From positions 62,001 to 126,000 of the forward strand of contig NZ_JAODBG010000119.1 of the NCBI RefSeq assembly GCF_025463825.1: 64,000 nt of DNA, in the 5' to 3' direction. Positions 61,887 to 64,000 of the stretch are shown here, piece after piece (the stretch's first letter is position 1; each line of letters begins with the position of its first letter). A program made the position numbers and the translations under genes. A model generated the notes under the pieces. That model had not been told where the DNA came from. It did no database searches and saw nothing but the letters and a program-made list of their open reading frames with translations. The DNA comes from Cryobacterium sp. (GTDB taxonomy: Bacteria; Actinomycetota; Actinomycetes; Actinomycetales; Microbacteriaceae).

Positions 61887-62714
61887 TCAGTGCGGCTGCA
61901 GCACGGCGAGCCCCGCGTCTCGCAGCGGGACCAGGGTGGCCGGGTCGGCCGCCGCATCCGTCACCAGGGTGTCAAAGGCGGCCAGCGGGCCGATCCGGCC
62001 CAGGTGCACGTGCCCCAGTTTGAAACCGTCGGCCACCACGACCGACCGCGCCGCGGCGGCGAGCATGCGGGTTTTCACGCCGGCCTCCGGCAGGTTGATG
62101 TTGGTGACGCCGCCGTCGACATCGACGCCGTTGCAGCCGATGAACGCCAGGTCGGCGTGCACCTGGCTGAGCACGGTGTGGGCGAGGGGGTCCACGAGCG
62201 AGTGCTGCAGCGGGCGGAGCGAGCCGCCCGTGACGATGACGGTGAAGCGCGGTATCGCCGGCTCAAGGGCGAGGGCGATGCTCAAGCCGTTGGTGATGAC
62301 CACCACATCGGTGAGGTCGGTGCGCGCAACGAGCGCCCGGGCGACGGCGAGGGTGGTGGTTCCCACGTCGAGGATCACACTCTGGCCGCTCGAGACCAGC
62401 GAGGCGGCGAGTTCACCGATCTGCTGCTTGGGGAGGACCGAGGAGACCAGGGCCTCCTCGAAGGAGAACTCGCGGTCCGGTCGGCCGACCGGGGCGAGTC
62501 CGGCCGGCACCGCTCCGCCGTGGATTCGGGTGAGGGAGCCGGCGCTCTCCAACTGGTCCAGGTCGGCCCGCGCGGTAACCCCGGACACCCCGAACGTGTC
62601 ACTGAGCTCGCTCACGCGCACGAAACCGCGCTCGTGGACGAGTCGCTGGATCTGTTCACGGCGCTGGTGCGCCGGCAGCACGTCCCGGTCGGTCGGATGT
62701 TCCGCAGAAGCCAT
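61887..62714 (-). CDS. DeoR/GlpR-family sugar regulator
   Basis: The 275-aa repressor has an N-terminal HTH (QRREQIQRLVHERGFVRVSE ... FGVSGVTARADLDQLESAG) and a C-terminal sugar-phosphate-binding domain (DVGTTTLAVARAL, NGLSIALAL, GCNGVDVDGG, MLAAAARSVVVADGFKLG). Placed between galM and galT it probably controls galactose use, with a sugar phosphate as inducer. The ATG at 62714 is used; a TTG 14 codons upstream is possible. Confidence 0.88.
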   Translation of the reverse strand: MASAEHPTDRDVLPAHQRREQIQRLVHERGFVRVSELSDTFGVSGVTARADLDQLESAGSLTRIHGGAVPAGLAPVGRPDREFSFEEALVSSVLPKQQIGELAASLVSSGQSVILDVGTTTLAVARALVARTDLTDVVVITNGLSIALALEPAIPRFTVIVTGGSLRPLQHSLVDPLAHTVLSQVHADLAFIGCNGVDVDGGVTNINLPEAGVKTRMLAAAARSVVVADGFKLGHVHLGRIGPLAAFDTLVTDAAADPATLVPLRDAGLAVLQPH

Positions 62715-62749
62715 GGCTACATCTTCGCTTAGTTTGTCTTGCTTTTCAA

Positions 62750-62777
62750 TACGCAAGAACTGGTTTCAGTTACGCAA
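62750..62777. promoter_or_regulatory. Possible DeoR operator repeats
   Basis: TACGCAA occurs at 62750-62756 and 62771-62777, 21 bp apart, between the divergent regulator and galT. DeoR-type repressors commonly bind such direct repeats. Confidence 0.45.
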
Positions 62778-62798
62778 ATCGGCTAGCGTTGAGGGACC

Positions 62799-63995
62799 AT
62801 GACTCCCAGCACCCCGAACTTCGTCGCCGACCCCGGCATCACGCGCCAGGCCCACCTCCTGGCCGACGGGCGGGACCTCATCTACTTCGATGACCCCGAC
62901 ACGACCCTGGCGCCTGACCGCGCCCCCGATCTGCGCGACCTCGCGCCGCGCCCGGCCACCGCCCGCATGCGCCAGGACCCGCTCAGCGGCGAGTGGGTCT
63001 CCATCGCCGCCGCCCGTCAGAACCGGGTGTTCCTGCCGCCGGCGCACCTCGATCCGCTCGCACCGTCCACCCCGGAGAACCCGTCCGAGGTGCCCAGCAA
63101 CTACGACGTGGCCGTGTTCGAGAACAAGTCGCCCTCGTTCGGGCCGTTGCTCACGGATGCCGACGCACCCGCCGGCCTCGACGACCTGCGCACGATCGGG
63201 CTGGGGCGCATCCGCACCTCGGTCGGCCGCTGCGAGGTCGTCTGCTTCAGCCCCGCCACCGAAGGGTCCTTCGGCAGCCTGTCGGTCACCCGGGCCCGCA
63301 CCGTGATCGAGGCCTGGGCCGAGCGCACCCACGCGCTCTCCCAGATGCCCGGCATCGAGCAGGTCTTCCCGTTCGAGAACCGCGGCGAGGCCATCGGCGT
63401 CACCCTGCACCATCCGCACGGACAGATCTACTCGTACCCCTACGTCACCCCCCGCACCCAGCGGCTGATCGATTCGGTCGAGAGCTACGGCCCCACCCTG
63501 TTCGCCGACATCCTGGCCAGCGAACAGGCCGGCGACCGGGTCATCCTGCGCGGTGAACACTGGACCGCGTTCGTGCCGTTCGCGGCCCGCTGGCCCATCG
63601 AGGTGCACATGCTGCCGCACCGCCACGTCGCCGACTTCGCCGGCACCACCCTGGCCGAGCGCGACGAACTCGCGGTGCTCTACCGGCGGCTGCTGCGCGG
63701 CATCGACGCGCTCTACGCCACCGAGACCCCGTACATCGCCGCCTGGCATCAAGCGCCGGTGAATGCGCACCGCGATGAGATCCGCCTGATGCTGCAGCTC
63801 ACCAGCCCGCGCCGGGCCGAGGACAAGCTCAAGTACCTGGCCGGCTCCGAGGCCGCCATGGGCGCCTGGATCGGCGACGTCACGCCCGAGCAGGCCGCCG
63901 CCAACATCCGCGCCGCCGTGGAGCGTTCCGACGCCGCCGACGCAACAGCAACAGCAACAGCAACAGAGAGCACCACCGGAAAGGCTTCCTCGTGA
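62799..63995 (+). CDS. galT: Galactose-1-phosphate uridylyltransferase
   Basis: The 398-aa enzyme moves UMP from UDP-glucose to galactose-1-phosphate in the Leloir pathway. Catalytic His motif HHPHGQIY near 203-210; AFVPFAARWPIEVHMLPHR is the second zinc/His region. The C-terminus ends in a TATATAT stretch encoded by a CAACAG hexamer repeat. GAGGG precedes the ATG. The stop overlaps the next start (GTGA). Confidence 0.95.
   Translation: MTPSTPNFVADPGITRQAHLLADGRDLIYFDDPDTTLAPDRAPDLRDLAPRPATARMRQDPLSGEWVSIAAARQNRVFLPPAHLDPLAPSTPENPSEVPSNYDVAVFENKSPSFGPLLTDADAPAGLDDLRTIGLGRIRTSVGRCEVVCFSPATEGSFGSLSVTRARTVIEAWAERTHALSQMPGIEQVFPFENRGEAIGVTLHHPHGQIYSYPYVTPRTQRLIDSVESYGPTLFADILASEQAGDRVILRGEHWTAFVPFAARWPIEVHMLPHRHVADFAGTTLAERDELAVLYRRLLRGIDALYATETPYIAAWHQAPVNAHRDEIRLMLQLTSPRRAEDKLKYLAGSEAAMGAWIGDVTPEQAAANIRAAVERSDAADATATATATESTTGKASS
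63943..63966 (+). repeat. CAACAG microsatellite inside galT
   Basis: About four 6-bp units near the 3' end code for Ala-Thr pairs. Changes in copy number would keep the frame. Confidence 0.7.
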
Positions 63996-64000
63996 CCGAG
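63992..64000 (+). CDS. galK: Start of the next gene, probably galactokinase
   Basis: A GTG overlapping the galT stop (GTGA), with AAGG upstream, opens a frame reading V-T-E at the window edge. galK follows galT in most actinobacterial galactose operons, so this is inferred from position only. Confidence 0.4.

Overview
The window is about 64 kb of GC-rich actinobacterial chromosome, probably from the Microbacteriaceae and perhaps Cryobacterium-like. The evidence is the gene set: mycothiol synthase MshD, the orphan regulator GlnR, CarD, SenX3-RegX3, an XPB-type helicase with its partner, DUF2530, DUF3027 and DUF3263 proteins, a GroEL without GroES and two cold-shock proteins. The family assignment is inference; no rRNA is present.

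Layout. 0-3.1 kb: an unfinished minus-strand gene, an HNH endonuclease behind an elaborate leader, an NlpC/P60 hydrolase and an IdeR-type iron regulator. 3.1-15.7 kb: serC, DUF2530/DUF3027/cold-shock genes, the XPB helicase pair, a RibD-type reductase, a FolP2-like protein, an FAD reductase, a two-component system whose kinase has a large Ala/Lys insert, and a lone WXG100 protein. 15.8-19.6 kb: groEL with two CIRCE operators, cspA, a LytR_C protein, DUF3263 and msrB. 19.7-23.7 kb: a patch holding three damaged genes (SDR, acetyltransferase, nucleoside deaminase), a divergent ClC protein and tRNA-Thr. 23.8-32.3 kb: a DsbA-like protein, an orphan MsiK-like ATPase, a DUF4032 protein, rlmB-cysS-ispDF and carD.

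32.4-48.9 kb is phosphate and nitrogen control: senX3-regX3, phoU, gpmA, ygfZ, glnR-mshD-ppk-mutT1 and pstSCAB. GTTCACC-like 11-bp direct repeats (PHO boxes) precede phoU, ppk and pstS, so sensing, uptake and polyphosphate storage appear to be one regulon. 48.9-53 kb: pabC, a SigK/RskA-like sigma/anti-sigma pair, tRNA-Lys and small genes. 53.4-56.4 kb: molybdoenzyme accessory genes (fdhD, a ThiF-like protein, DUF6457) beside the wreck of a YdeP/FdhF-type oxidoreductase. 56.4-64 kb: a cupin, an OhrR-like regulator with palindromic operators, a serine hydrolase, a DUF445 protein, then a galactose locus (frameshifted galM, deoR-type regulator, galT, start of galK).

Many genes have a TANNNT hexamer ending about 6 nt before the start codon, which suggests widespread leaderless transcription. 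Most of the window is ordinary core chromosome. I do not see a complete novel system such as a defence island, CRISPR array, prophage or biosynthetic cluster. The best leads are the HNH leader (98-codon upstream ORF running through two tandem terminators), the kinase insert, an 80-nt closed RNA-like structure upstream of the sigma gene, two families of palindromic intergenic repeats, and the decaying genes.
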